Source of the DNA: JBFKOL01 sp041628815
Lineage (GTDB): Bacteria > Bacteroidota > Bacteroidia > Chitinophagales > Saprospiraceae
Direction: 5' to 3'
DNA: 15,073 nucleotides
Assembly (NCBI GenBank): GCA_041628815.1
Contig: JBFKOL010000074.1
Span: 1-15,073 of the forward strand
A program made the position numbers and the translations under genes. Positions 7,558 through 15,073 of this stretch are shown here, in pieces. The stretch's first letter is position 1, and every line of letters starts with the position of its first letter. A model generated the notes under the pieces. It was not told the DNA's origin and ran no database searches. It worked only from the letters and a program-made list of their open reading frames with translations.

Positions 7558-8631
7558 ATGAAAATCCGTGAGATAAGGTATTGGAAAGAAGACCTCGAAC
7601 TGACAAGGCCTTATACAATCACCTATGTCGTGCATGACCATATCGACAATTTGTTTGTCCAGGTGATCTGTGATGATGGTCTGTACGGTCTGGGATCAGG
7701 AAGCCCTTCTCAATATGTCACAGGTGAATTATTTGATGAGGATTTTTCTTCGCGGACAGATACTTTGTCTTCTATCCTGGTCGGAAGGGACATCCGGGAA
7801 TTTCGCGCACTCATTGCCGACCTTGGTGCAGCGCTACCAAAAAACCCTGCCTTGTTAGCCGCACTTGATATGGCTTTGTACGATGCCTTTTGTAAATACA
7901 TCGATATTCCCATTCTCCGTTTCCTCGGACAGAAAGTAAAGCCCTTGCCCACTTCTGTGACTATAGGCATCCAGTCGATTGACGCAACACTTGAAGACGC
8001 CAGGGAGTTTAAATCCAAAGGATTCAAAATACTTAAATTAAAAATTGGACAAAGTCCTGAGCTGGACCTGGAACGGTTCATCAAATTGCGAGAATGTGTA
8101 GGCCGGGAAATGAAAATCAGGGTGGATGCCAACCAGGGATTTACAAAGGATCAACTCCTGCATTTTATCGATCAAGCTGAACCATACGAGCTGGAGTTTT
8201 TTGAACAACCTTTTAAACCCGGACAACTCGATGCCATGCGCCAATTGCCCAGATCGGTACGAGACCTGTCTGCCGCAGACGAGGATTTGCACAAAATGAA
8301 CGATGCCTTGGATATTGCACAAGCACCTTCAGCGTACGGTATTTTTAATATCAAGCTTATGAAGTGCGGGGGAATCACAGAAGCACTTCGTATTGCGGCA
8401 GTTAGTGAGTGCAACGGTATTGAATTGATGTGGGGCTGCATGGACGAAAGCTGTATCAGTATTTCGGCAGGTTTAAACGCGGCGTTAAGTTGCCCCCAGA
8501 CCCGGTATCTCGACCTGGATGGTAATTTCGATCTTGCACGCGATGTGGCGACCGGGGGATTCATTCTCAAAGAGGGGATACTTTATCCCGTCCTCGACAA
8601 ACCGGGTTTGGGAGTGGAATTAATAGCTTAA
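7558..8631 (+). CDS. dgcA: Enolase-superfamily dipeptide epimerase / N-acetyl-D-Glu racemase (DgcA-like)
   Basis: This enzyme belongs to the L-Ala-D/L-Glu epimerase group of the enolase superfamily, which moves a proton at the alpha carbon of an acylated amino acid or dipeptide. Numbered from the ATG at 7558 (357 residues), the catalytic KLK is Lys160/Lys162. The Mg ligands are Asp190 (VDAN), Glu216 (FEQP) and Asp241 (ADED), and the second acid/base is Lys266 (IKLMKCGG). The C-terminal LDLDGNFDLARD is typical of the epimerase group. I prefer 7558 over the upstream ATG at 7525 because MKIREIRY matches the usual family start. The DUF1611 gene follows after 19 nt, and this pairing is the DgcA-DgcN arrangement, which favours N-acetyl-D-glutamate racemisation. 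A muropeptide dipeptide epimerase (YcjG/YkfB type) remains possible. Confidence 0.85.
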   Translation: MKIREIRYWKEDLELTRPYTITYVVHDHIDNLFVQVICDDGLYGLGSGSPSQYVTGELFDEDFSSRTDTLSSILVGRDIREFRALIADLGAALPKNPALLAALDMALYDAFCKYIDIPILRFLGQKVKPLPTSVTIGIQSIDATLEDAREFKSKGFKILKLKIGQSPELDLERFIKLRECVGREMKIRVDANQGFTKDQLLHFIDQAEPYELEFFEQPFKPGQLDAMRQLPRSVRDLSAADEDLHKMNDALDIAQAPSAYGIFNIKLMKCGGITEALRIAAVSECNGIELMWGCMDESCISISAGLNAALSCPQTRYLDLDGNFDLARDVATGGFILKEGILYPVLDKPGLGVELIA

Positions 8632-8650
8632 AAAAAGAAAAATCAATCAT

Positions 8651-9712
8651 ATGAAGCCAGATGCCATTGTACTAACCAAAGGATTTCTTGACACGGTCAA
8701 TGCAAAGACATGTCATGGTTTGTTGCGCTACACTTCTCGATTCAACATCATAGGTGTTATAGACGACAAGCACACGGGCAAAGATGCGGGAGAAGTTATG
8801 GATGGCAAACACCTTGGTATCCCGGTATATTCAAGTGTTATCGACTTTTACCGCAAGAGTACTCAACAACCTAAATATCTCGTGATCGGGGTTGCTACCC
8901 ATGGCGGCTTGTTACCAGAATCTTTCATCGACGATATTGTAGTGGCAATCAACCACGGCTGTTCTGTAGTCAATGGTCTGCATGACTATTTATCCAACCA
9001 TGAAGGAATCGCCTCCCTAGCCCAGGCGAAAGGTGTTGAACTGATCGATATCAGGAAGCCCAAAAAAATCCGAGATATGCAATTCTGGCATGGCCATATT
9101 TACGATGTAGAAGCTTCGATTGTGGCTGTTCTCGGGGTAGACTGTGCCATGGGCAAACGCACAACAGGTGGACTGGTCTATGAAATGTGCAATCGAAACG
9201 GCATAAAAACGGAAATGATCTATACGGGTCAAACAGGCTGGATGCAGGGATACAAATATGGATTCATCTTTGACAGCACCTTGAACGATTACATTTCAGG
9301 CGAAATTGAAAAGGTCATCGTGGACTGTTACAATAATGAAAAACCCGATCTCATCTTATTAGAAGGCCAGTCCTCATTGCGCAACCCCTCGGGTCCTGGA
9401 GGAAGCGAATTCCTGGTCTCTGGCAATGCAAAAGAAGTAATCCTTCAGATCGCTCCAGAAAGGACCTATTTCGAAGGATATGAAGATCTTGGGCTTCTGC
9501 TTCCGTCCGCTGCAGATGAAATCGATCTCATTAATAAATACGGAAGCGAGGTGATTGCATTGACCATGTACAATAAAAACATGACCAGGGAGGCTGTAGA
9601 AAACTACAAACTCGTTCTTGAAAAAGAATTGGGCATACCCGTGGTGGCACCGCTAAGTGATGGGGTAGATACATTGTTGCCGACGATACAGTCTATTCTC
9701 AAAGAAAGCTGA
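8651..9712 (+). CDS. dgcN: DUF1611 P-loop protein, DgcN-like D-glutamate N-acetyltransferase
   Basis: This 353-residue protein has the two-part DUF1611 architecture: an N-terminal Rossmann-like half (residues 1-145) and a P-loop half. The Walker A-type motif is GVDCAMGKRT (162-171), followed by YTGQTGWMQG (191-200) and LLEGQSSLRNPSGPGG (236-251), all hallmarks of the family. From memory, a member named DgcN acetylates D-glutamate in a pathway where DgcA then converts N-acetyl-D-Glu to the L form. Function here is inferred from family plus the adjacent DgcA-like gene, 19 nt upstream and very likely co-transcribed. No signal peptide is present, so it acts in the cytoplasm. The ATG at 8651 is the only good start. 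A strong terminator follows the stop codon within 45 nt. Confidence 0.82.
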   Translation: MKPDAIVLTKGFLDTVNAKTCHGLLRYTSRFNIIGVIDDKHTGKDAGEVMDGKHLGIPVYSSVIDFYRKSTQQPKYLVIGVATHGGLLPESFIDDIVVAINHGCSVVNGLHDYLSNHEGIASLAQAKGVELIDIRKPKKIRDMQFWHGHIYDVEASIVAVLGVDCAMGKRTTGGLVYEMCNRNGIKTEMIYTGQTGWMQGYKYGFIFDSTLNDYISGEIEKVIVDCYNNEKPDLILLEGQSSLRNPSGPGGSEFLVSGNAKEVILQIAPERTYFEGYEDLGLLLPSAADEIDLINKYGSEVIALTMYNKNMTREAVENYKLVLEKELGIPVVAPLSDGVDTLLPTIQSILKES

Positions 9713-9755
9713 TCCCCCAAAAGCAAAAGCAAGAATTCGCACTGATTGAAATTTA

Positions 9756-9795
9756 AAAAAGAAGGTCATCGGGATCATCCGCTGACCTTCTTTTT
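9756..9795. terminator. Bidirectional intrinsic terminator between convergent genes
   Basis: A perfect 13-bp inverted repeat, AAAAAGAAGGTCA (9756-9768) and TGACCTTCTTTTT (9783-9795), is extended by CGG/CCG inside the loop (9770-9772 with 9779-9781). The A-tract on one side and T-tract on the other give each strand a hairpin followed by T residues. It can therefore end both the rightward dgcN-like transcript and the leftward receptor transcript. Confidence 0.88.
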
Positions 9796-9816
9796 AATAA
9801 AGGGTAGTTTCAAATT

Positions 9817-12561
9817 CTAAAACCAAACCTTGAATGATGTATTCCACGTAGTTCCAAATCCAAAAAATCCACGGTTGTCATAGATTTCATTGATGTTTGG
9901 CGTGGACGGATCATCCGGAATGTTGGTGAAAGATTCTGATATGGATTTGGTATTCAACACGTTGTTAATATTGAAACGTATTGCGGCTCTATTGTCACCA
10001 ATATCAAAATTATAGGATGCTCCTGCATCCATCAAACCGTAATTGGGCAATTGAATGACCTGACCGCCCGGAGAAAGAAATTGTTCGTCCTGAATGTCGT
10101 ACTGCGCATAGAGATGGTCAAAGAAACTATAGTCAGCATAGATCCTGAATCCACTTCCTGCGTCGTAGGTGGCACCAATGTTGAATGTTGTCTGTGCTGC
10201 ATCGTCAATTCGCAATCCGTCGGCAAATATCGTGGCTGTACCTGCAGGCTGTTGGGTGTCGAGATTCCGCACATCAGCCGTAAAATCGCTGCTGTAAACC
10301 CAGTTGCCTAATGAGGCCATGCCGTTTATGGTAATGTCAGAAGACAGCAGATAACTGAACTCGAGTTCTACACCCGTGTGCCTCTGACCCACTCCACGGA
10401 ATAAGGCTAAACCGTCTTCGCCATTCGGAAGGTCAAGAAAACGATCAAACTGACGATCGGTCCACAATGTATAGTGCAGGTTTAAGTTGGCATTCAAATT
10501 GGGTCCACGGTATCCATAACCACCTTCATAAGAGTAGACCTTCTGGTTTTCAATATCGGGATTCACCTCATTGACAAAGTTGATATAGACATTGTCGAAG
10601 ATGGGTTGCCTGGAATAGAAACCGGCATTGACAAAAAAGTTGTGGTTCCTGTTGATGTTGTAATTGAATCCTGCTTTTATCGTACCACCCAAGAAGTTTT
10701 CCCAATCTGTTTCTCGTTGGGAATCGTTTTCGAGGTAATTGAAATAGTCTATTCGCTTAAATCCCTGGTTGGAACCAGAGACGGAGGCAAATACGGTGGC
10801 TTTTTCACCCACATATTCTACCTGGGCATACAGCCCGAACCAGTTGACGAGACCATCATTCCAGTAATTCAGGACATTATTGCCATCCCGATAACTGTTA
10901 TCTACAAAGTTTCCGAATGTAGCCGGTGATTCCTCGGTGATAAGGTTGCGAGGATTGTTGTCATCCGCCCTTGAAAGATAAGATGTATTACCTAACAGAT
11001 TTTCGACTCTTCTGTAATGGATACCTTTGTAGTAACGGTAATCGAAACCCGAAACGAAATTCAGGTTTTCAGACAGTTTCGTCGTCATAGTAGATAATAC
11101 ACCCATCCAATTGTGGGAGTTCATGGAAGCTCTTCGGATGAAACCATCTCCGGATGACGTGGTCGTACCGGGGTCCGAGTTTACTTGTCCAAAGCCATCA
11201 ACCAGTTGGCCTTGGTTATACCTCACGATATCATCAAACCGGACAAGCCCGTTGATGTCGTGTGTGCCTCTGCCAAAACCTTCAAAGGAATCGAAGATCC
11301 TGTCGCGGAAAAATCCATCTGCCGGATTGGCATTATTGATTCTTCCCCGCGGACCGGTACCGCCACCGCGTCCGGGTGAATAATAGGCAGATGTTTTGAT
11401 ATCCGTTTTGTCATTAATCGTCCAGTAGTGGTTGATGAAAAGCTTGGGTTTGTGGTAGAAGTTCCTCCTCCAGTTGAATTCTTCTCCATCGAGAAAGCCC
11501 CAGGTGCTGTTCCAGCGAATGCCCACATCGGTTCCGGGTTCACCCGTATTATCGGGATCGTAATAGGTCCGAAGATTAAAACGGTCGAATCGACCTGCAC
11601 CTAACCTCTGATGGTGCCACTGCGGAGCGCCCAGACCTGTAATAGCTATCTGGTGTTGGTCGTTAATGGTCTTGGAAATGCTTGCAAAGTAGGAATAAGC
11701 GCGGAATGCCGTGCCATCGACATAGCCATCACCACGGGTATGCGTCGCCTGGAACGTCGCTGCCCATCCTTTTTCACTTAAACCGGTTGAGTACGACAAG
11801 GCAGCCTTGAGATAGTTGTCGTTGCCGTAAGTCACCGATGCAGTTCCTCCCTGGTCAAATTCTGCCGCATTGGTGATGATGTTAATGGAGCCACCCACGT
11901 TTGGCGCGGCAAGCTTCGAGGCGCCAAGACCACGCTGGACCTGCATCCTGCTTGTCACATCCGACAGACCTGCCCAGTTGGACCAGTATACCCATCCATT
12001 TTCCATGTCGTTTACCGGGATACCATTGATCATAACCGCCACATTACGCTGATTGAAACCACGCACGTTAATACGTGAATCACCGAATCCTCCGCCGAGC
12101 TTGGTAACGTAAACCGAAGGTGTCTTCTTCAACATTTCCGGGAATTCTTGATTGCCGATCAAAGCTTCAATCTTTTCTCCCTTGATGTTAGACACTGCCA
12201 CTGGCGTTCTTCGGTCTCTTGCAACATCCGAAATAACATAGATCTCTTGTAGGCCGACGGATTCGGTCTTTAATCTCACATTTCCAAAGTCGTAATTGTT
12301 GGAAGAACCATCCAGGTTAATTTCTATGGTCTTAAAACCCAGATAACTCACTACTAAGGTTCCTGTATTTTGAGATAGATTAAGTACAAACGAGCCATCG
12401 ATGTCGGTAACCGTTCCCTCGGAGGTTGCCTTATTGACGACCGATGCCCCGATTAAAGGTTCATTGGTTGTTTCGTCCAGGATTTGACCTTTGATCACTG
12501 TCTGACCATAGGTAAACCCGCACGCTAGCAGTACAACTGCGAGTGCGTACAATTTTCTCAT
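9817..12561 (-). CDS. TonB-dependent outer-membrane receptor with carboxypeptidase-regulatory-like N-terminal domain
   Basis: This 914-residue protein is a TonB-dependent transporter that imports a ligand across the outer membrane using energy from TonB-ExbBD. Residues 1-20 are a signal peptide ending at GQ. Residues about 22-95 form the carboxypeptidase-regulatory-like beta-sandwich typical of Bacteroidota receptors (GQILDETTNEPLIGASV, then GTVTDIDGSF). The plug domain spans about 115-230, with RINVRGFNQRNVAVMINGIP and a GGSINIITN end. The remainder is the beta-barrel, ending in a terminal Phe (KVWF) as outer-membrane proteins do. No SusD-like partner gene is adjacent, so it is not a standard SusCD glycan pair. 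The ligand is unknown; the neighbouring D-amino-acid genes and iron chelates are both possible. A -7-like promoter box lies about 41 bp upstream of the start. Confidence 0.95.
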   Translation of the reverse strand: MRKLYALAVVLLACGFTYGQTVIKGQILDETTNEPLIGASVVNKATSEGTVTDIDGSFVLNLSQNTGTLVVSYLGFKTIEINLDGSSNNYDFGNVRLKTESVGLQEIYVISDVARDRRTPVAVSNIKGEKIEALIGNQEFPEMLKKTPSVYVTKLGGGFGDSRINVRGFNQRNVAVMINGIPVNDMENGWVYWSNWAGLSDVTSRMQVQRGLGASKLAAPNVGGSINIITNAAEFDQGGTASVTYGNDNYLKAALSYSTGLSEKGWAATFQATHTRGDGYVDGTAFRAYSYFASISKTINDQHQIAITGLGAPQWHHQRLGAGRFDRFNLRTYYDPDNTGEPGTDVGIRWNSTWGFLDGEEFNWRRNFYHKPKLFINHYWTINDKTDIKTSAYYSPGRGGGTGPRGRINNANPADGFFRDRIFDSFEGFGRGTHDINGLVRFDDIVRYNQGQLVDGFGQVNSDPGTTTSSGDGFIRRASMNSHNWMGVLSTMTTKLSENLNFVSGFDYRYYKGIHYRRVENLLGNTSYLSRADDNNPRNLITEESPATFGNFVDNSYRDGNNVLNYWNDGLVNWFGLYAQVEYVGEKATVFASVSGSNQGFKRIDYFNYLENDSQRETDWENFLGGTIKAGFNYNINRNHNFFVNAGFYSRQPIFDNVYINFVNEVNPDIENQKVYSYEGGYGYRGPNLNANLNLHYTLWTDRQFDRFLDLPNGEDGLALFRGVGQRHTGVELEFSYLLSSDITINGMASLGNWVYSSDFTADVRNLDTQQPAGTATIFADGLRIDDAAQTTFNIGATYDAGSGFRIYADYSFFDHLYAQYDIQDEQFLSPGGQVIQLPNYGLMDAGASYNFDIGDNRAAIRFNINNVLNTKSISESFTNIPDDPSTPNINEIYDNRGFFGFGTTWNTSFKVWF

Positions 12562-12601
12562 GAGTTTGGTTTTAGTTATGAATTAGTTTTTTAGCTTTCA
12601 G

Positions 12602-12609
12602 CAAAGTTA
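12602..12609 (-). promoter_or_regulatory. Candidate Bacteroidota -7 box for the TonB-dependent receptor gene
   Basis: On the minus strand this reads TAACTTTG, matching the Bacteroidota sigma factor -7 consensus TAnnTTTG. It would give a 5' leader of roughly 30-35 nt before the ATG at 12561. No clear TTG -33 box is seen at the usual spacing, though a very AT-rich stretch (about 12632-12668) lies upstream. The match is exact but short. Confidence 0.4.
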
Positions 12610-12686
12610 GGGGTCTCACTGTAAAATCCATGTTATATATAGATAATTTTATAATAATATAAAACTCTATACTTCCCGTTTTCACA

Positions 12687-13187
12687 TCATATGATCTCCA
12701 CGGACCACGCCTCGTGAGAATCGAGGTGAACATCAATGTGATCATTCAATGTGGTCGCAAGGGAAAGGCCGAGAAAATCAACGTGTATGGGAAAGGATTT
12801 GTGTTTTCGGTCTACCAAGACTGCTACCTGTAATTTTTTAAGAAGAAGTGGCATCAAGGGTCTGAAAGCATAGAAAAGTGTCCGGCCAGTATTGGCCACG
12901 TCATCGACGATGATTACGTGTTTATTCTTCAATCGGGCAGGTTCTATATGCAACTCAGCTGGACCCTCCGTGGGAGCGGCTGGATTCAATGTAAGTCGAA
13001 ACAATTCAAATTCCGGTTTTACAATATCAATCGCTTTGATCTCTTCAAGCAAAATGTGGGCAAAAGCATATCCATTATTGTTGATACCTGCCAGAAATAA
13101 TTTTTTGACCCCGGTGTGCTGTTCAATTATTTCGTAAGCAAGCCGTTTTACCTTTTGCCGTATTTGTTTATCATTGAGAATTGTCAT
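12687..13187 (-). CDS. PyrR-like phosphoribosyltransferase
   Basis: This 166-residue type I phosphoribosyltransferase transfers or binds the phosphoribosyl group of PRPP. The PRPP-binding motif VIIVDDVANTGRT is at residues 91-103, preceded by the PPi-loop region LFLAGINNNGYAFA (30-43). The LVDRKHKSFPIHVDFLG stretch near 124-140 resembles the corresponding region of PyrR (uracil phosphoribosyltransferase and pyr-operon attenuator). Length is close to that of PyrR (about 180). No pyrimidine genes are nearby, so an attenuator role is not supported; a salvage or unknown base specificity is equally possible. It lies 125 bp upstream of the receptor gene on the same strand, but the receptor appears to have its own promoter. 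Its start is divergent from the Fe-S operon, 166 bp away. Confidence 0.82.
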   Translation of the reverse strand: MTILNDKQIRQKVKRLAYEIIEQHTGVKKLFLAGINNNGYAFAHILLEEIKAIDIVKPEFELFRLTLNPAAPTEGPAELHIEPARLKNKHVIIVDDVANTGRTLFYAFRPLMPLLLKKLQVAVLVDRKHKSFPIHVDFLGLSLATTLNDHIDVHLDSHEAWSVEII

Positions 13188-13353
13188 ACGTTCAAATTGC
13201 GACCAATCTTTGTGTAAAATAAATCAAAGATCACCGCATCGACCCTGTTTGTACCTGATAAAAGGAAAGAATGTGTCTTCTGGATAATCATTTCGCGCGC
13301 AAAGTCCAAAACAAATGGGGTAATGCATTCAAATGGTTTCATAACTTCGAAAC

Positions 13354-14721
13354 ATGGGAATTGCACAAATTGTATTCATAGTTTTGTTCCTGGCCACTTT
13401 TTGGCTGGCATGGCGACAATTTGGCTTGGTCGTCGATGCGATAAAGTTGGGGCAAAAGGAAATCATTGTAGGTGACTCCGGATGGCGATGGAGAAATGTC
13501 CTTTTAGTGGCATTTGGCCAACAAAAGATGTTTAAAAGATGGATACCGGCACTTTTTCACTTTTTTATCTACGCCGCTTTTTTGTTGACACAAATCGAAT
13601 TGATCGAAATCATCGTTGATGGCTTTTCGGGCAAACACAGGTTCTTCGCACCGTACCTTGGTGGTTTTTACACCTTTCTGATCAATTTTATTGAGATCCT
13701 CTCTTTGTTGGCCTTCGTGGCAACGATCGTATTCCTGTGGAGAAGAAATGTGGCGCGAATGCCAAGATTTACTATGAGTGAAATGAAAGGCTGGCCATTC
13801 TTGGACGCCAATCTCATTCTCCTTGGAGAGCTTCTTTTATTAATTGGCATCTTTAGCATGAATGGTGCGGATGTACTGCTGCAATCAGCGGACCCGGAGC
13901 ACTATCCATACACAGGTACGCTGGCCGTGAGTTCGTGGCTGGGACCGGCTGCTTTTGGGGGCTTGGAAACTGGCTCATTGCATATCGTTGAACGGTTCGG
14001 ATGGTGGCTGCACCTGTTGGTGGTTTTCGGTTTCATAACCTATCTCCCTTATAGCAAACATCTCCATATATTTTTCGCCTTCCCCAACGTGTATTTCGCA
14101 AAAAAACAACCACGAGGCGAAATGAATAATATGCCTGCCATCATGAACGAAGTAAAGTCAATGATGGGATTGGTCGAAACAGCTACAGAAGAAATCTCAG
14201 ACGAAATACCCGATTTTGGAGCGGATGACGTTACCAAAATGAGTTGGAGAGTCATTATGTCGGCCTATACGTGTACGGAATGTGGACGATGCACTTCAGT
14301 GTGTCCAGCCAATATTACCGGCAAGAAACTATCGCCGAGGAAAATTGTCATGAACGTAAGGGACCGTGCTGATGAGGTGATACGCAAGATTAAATCGGGA
14401 AATAATGAGTACATCGACAGGAGCAAGGGAGGGACCGAGGTCTTATCCAGCGATAATTTCAGCGATGGAAAAAGTTTGTTCGATTATATCTCAAAGGAGG
14501 AAATCTACGCATGTACTACTTGCAATGCCTGTGTCGAAGCATGCCCGGTACTTATCAACCCCCTTGAGCCAATACTGGAGCTAAGAAGGTTTGATATCCT
14601 AACGAATTCCGCAGGACCTCATGACTGGCTTCCCATGTTCAATAGTGTAGAAAATAGCGGATCCGTATGGCAAGTACCGGAAGAAAGAGCTGCATGGACC
14701 AACGATTTAAACAATACGTAA
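13354..14721 (+). CDS. Membrane-bound dicluster 4Fe-4S oxidoreductase subunit (HdrC/NarI-like fusion)
   Basis: This 455-residue protein has an N-terminal membrane part and a C-terminal soluble iron-sulfur part. About five or six hydrophobic helices lie between residues 4 and 240, with candidate haem-ligand or quinone-site histidines at 69, 220, 236 and 238, resembling the nitrate reductase gamma-type domain. The soluble part has two 4Fe-4S motifs: Cys307/310/313/317 (CTECGRCTSVCP) and Cys387/390/393/397 (CTTCNACVEACP), each C-x2-C-x2-C-x3-C(P). The likely role is to pass electrons between the quinone pool and a soluble partner. The following CCG-domain gene begins directly after the stop codon, so the two are probably translated together as a HdrC/HdrB-like or GlpC-like pair. 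The donor is not visible. The closest in-frame upstream ATG (13333) is followed by a stop, so 13354 is the start. Confidence 0.88.
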   Translation: MGIAQIVFIVLFLATFWLAWRQFGLVVDAIKLGQKEIIVGDSGWRWRNVLLVAFGQQKMFKRWIPALFHFFIYAAFLLTQIELIEIIVDGFSGKHRFFAPYLGGFYTFLINFIEILSLLAFVATIVFLWRRNVARMPRFTMSEMKGWPFLDANLILLGELLLLIGIFSMNGADVLLQSADPEHYPYTGTLAVSSWLGPAAFGGLETGSLHIVERFGWWLHLLVVFGFITYLPYSKHLHIFFAFPNVYFAKKQPRGEMNNMPAIMNEVKSMMGLVETATEEISDEIPDFGADDVTKMSWRVIMSAYTCTECGRCTSVCPANITGKKLSPRKIVMNVRDRADEVIRKIKSGNNEYIDRSKGGTEVLSSDNFSDGKSLFDYISKEEIYACTTCNACVEACPVLINPLEPILELRRFDILTNSAGPHDWLPMFNSVENSGSVWQVPEERAAWTNDLNNT

Positions 14722-15073
14722 ATGGAATTGAAAATTAAAACCGTCAACGAATTCGTCGCTTCAGGAGAAACACCGGAAATTCTATTTTGGGTGGGTTGTG
14801 CAGGAAGTTACGATGCACGGGCAAAAAAGATAACGGTTGCCTTTTCAAAAATTCTCCAAAGCGCTGGTATTGATTTCGCAATCCTTGGCAATGAGGAATC
14901 CTGTACGGGAGATGCCGCCAGAAGAGCCGGAAATGAATTCTTATTTCAGATGTCGGCCCTTCAAAACATAGAAGTTCTGAATGGCTATGGCATAAAGAAA
15001 ATCGTTACGGCGTGTCCGCATTGTTTCAATACTTTGAAAAATGAATACCCTGCCCTCGGCGGCGTCTATGAGG
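14722..15073 (+). CDS. CCG-domain (HdrB/GlpC-like) Fe-S protein, 3' end missing
   Basis: The ATG at 14722 immediately follows the TAA of the upstream gene (TAAATG), indicating translational coupling. The 117 visible residues carry one cysteine-rich CCG-type domain: Cys26 (WVGCAGSYD), Cys61 (EESCTGDAARRAG) and Cys98/Cys101 (TACPHCFN). The usual spacing is Cx31-39CCx33-36CxxC, and the spacing here fits, but the first cysteine of the CC pair is Ser60. CCG domains bind a 4Fe-4S or non-cubane cluster in heterodisulfide reductase subunit B and related enzymes. This protein is probably the catalytic or electron-accepting partner of the membrane Fe-S protein encoded upstream. The gene continues beyond the window, and a second CCG domain would be expected if it is full length. 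Confidence 0.88.
   Translation, partial: MELKIKTVNEFVASGETPEILFWVGCAGSYDARAKKITVAFSKILQSAGIDFAILGNEESCTGDAARRAGNEFLFQMSALQNIEVLNGYGIKKIVTACPHCFNTLKNEYPALGGVYE

Noticed and set aside
12632..12668. Very AT-rich stretch upstream of the receptor gene
   Set aside because: It may help promoter opening, but it shows no repeat structure or origin-like motif and is treated as promoter context only.

Overview
The window looks like a piece of a Bacteroidota chromosome, probably from the Saprospiria/Cytophagia part of the phylum. This is inferred from family content and signals, not from a database search. Supporting signs are a TonB-dependent receptor with an N-terminal carboxypeptidase-regulatory-like domain, lipoprotein signal peptides followed by acidic residues, the near absence of Shine-Dalgarno sequences, a TAnnTTTG-type -7 promoter box, and a membrane Fe-S protein gene abutting a CCG-domain gene. 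I see no rRNA, tRNA, CRISPR array, insertion sequence or phage gene.

Layout. Bases 2-1270 hold the 3' part of a glycoside hydrolase family 32 gene (sucrose, inulin or levan cleavage). Bases 1317-1597 hold a decayed, truncated SAM-dependent methyltransferase gene with a frameshift and an in-frame stop. A secreted alpha/beta hydrolase (1702-2778) and a secreted YdjC/ChbG-like deacetylase (3025-3957) follow on the plus strand.

The centre (4101-9712) is the most interesting part. Two paralogous D-aminoacylase-type amidohydrolase lipoproteins are read leftward. Divergently, only 83 bp away, a dipeptide epimerase/DgcA-like enolase-superfamily enzyme and a DUF1611/DgcN-like P-loop protein are read rightward with a 19-nt gap. 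The DgcA-DgcN pair matches, as far as I recall, a D-glutamate catabolic route (D-Glu to N-acetyl-D-Glu to N-acetyl-L-Glu). Placing it beside exported N-acyl-D-amino-acid deacylases suggests that N-acylated D-amino acids are opened in the envelope and the freed D-amino acid is racemised in the cytoplasm. One of the two deacylases has lost the HxH metal motif, and both carry an acidic residue where the D-aminoacylase bridging cysteine is expected. The divergent intergenic region contains two 10-bp palindromes with the same core.

A strong bidirectional hairpin terminator (9756-9795) separates this module from a convergent TonB-dependent receptor gene (9817-12561) that has no SusD partner here. 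Upstream of the receptor on the same strand is a PyrR-like phosphoribosyltransferase (12687-13187). Divergent from that is a redox operon: a membrane protein with two 4Fe-4S motifs (13354-14721), immediately followed by a CCG-domain (HdrB/GlpC-like) protein that runs off the window end.
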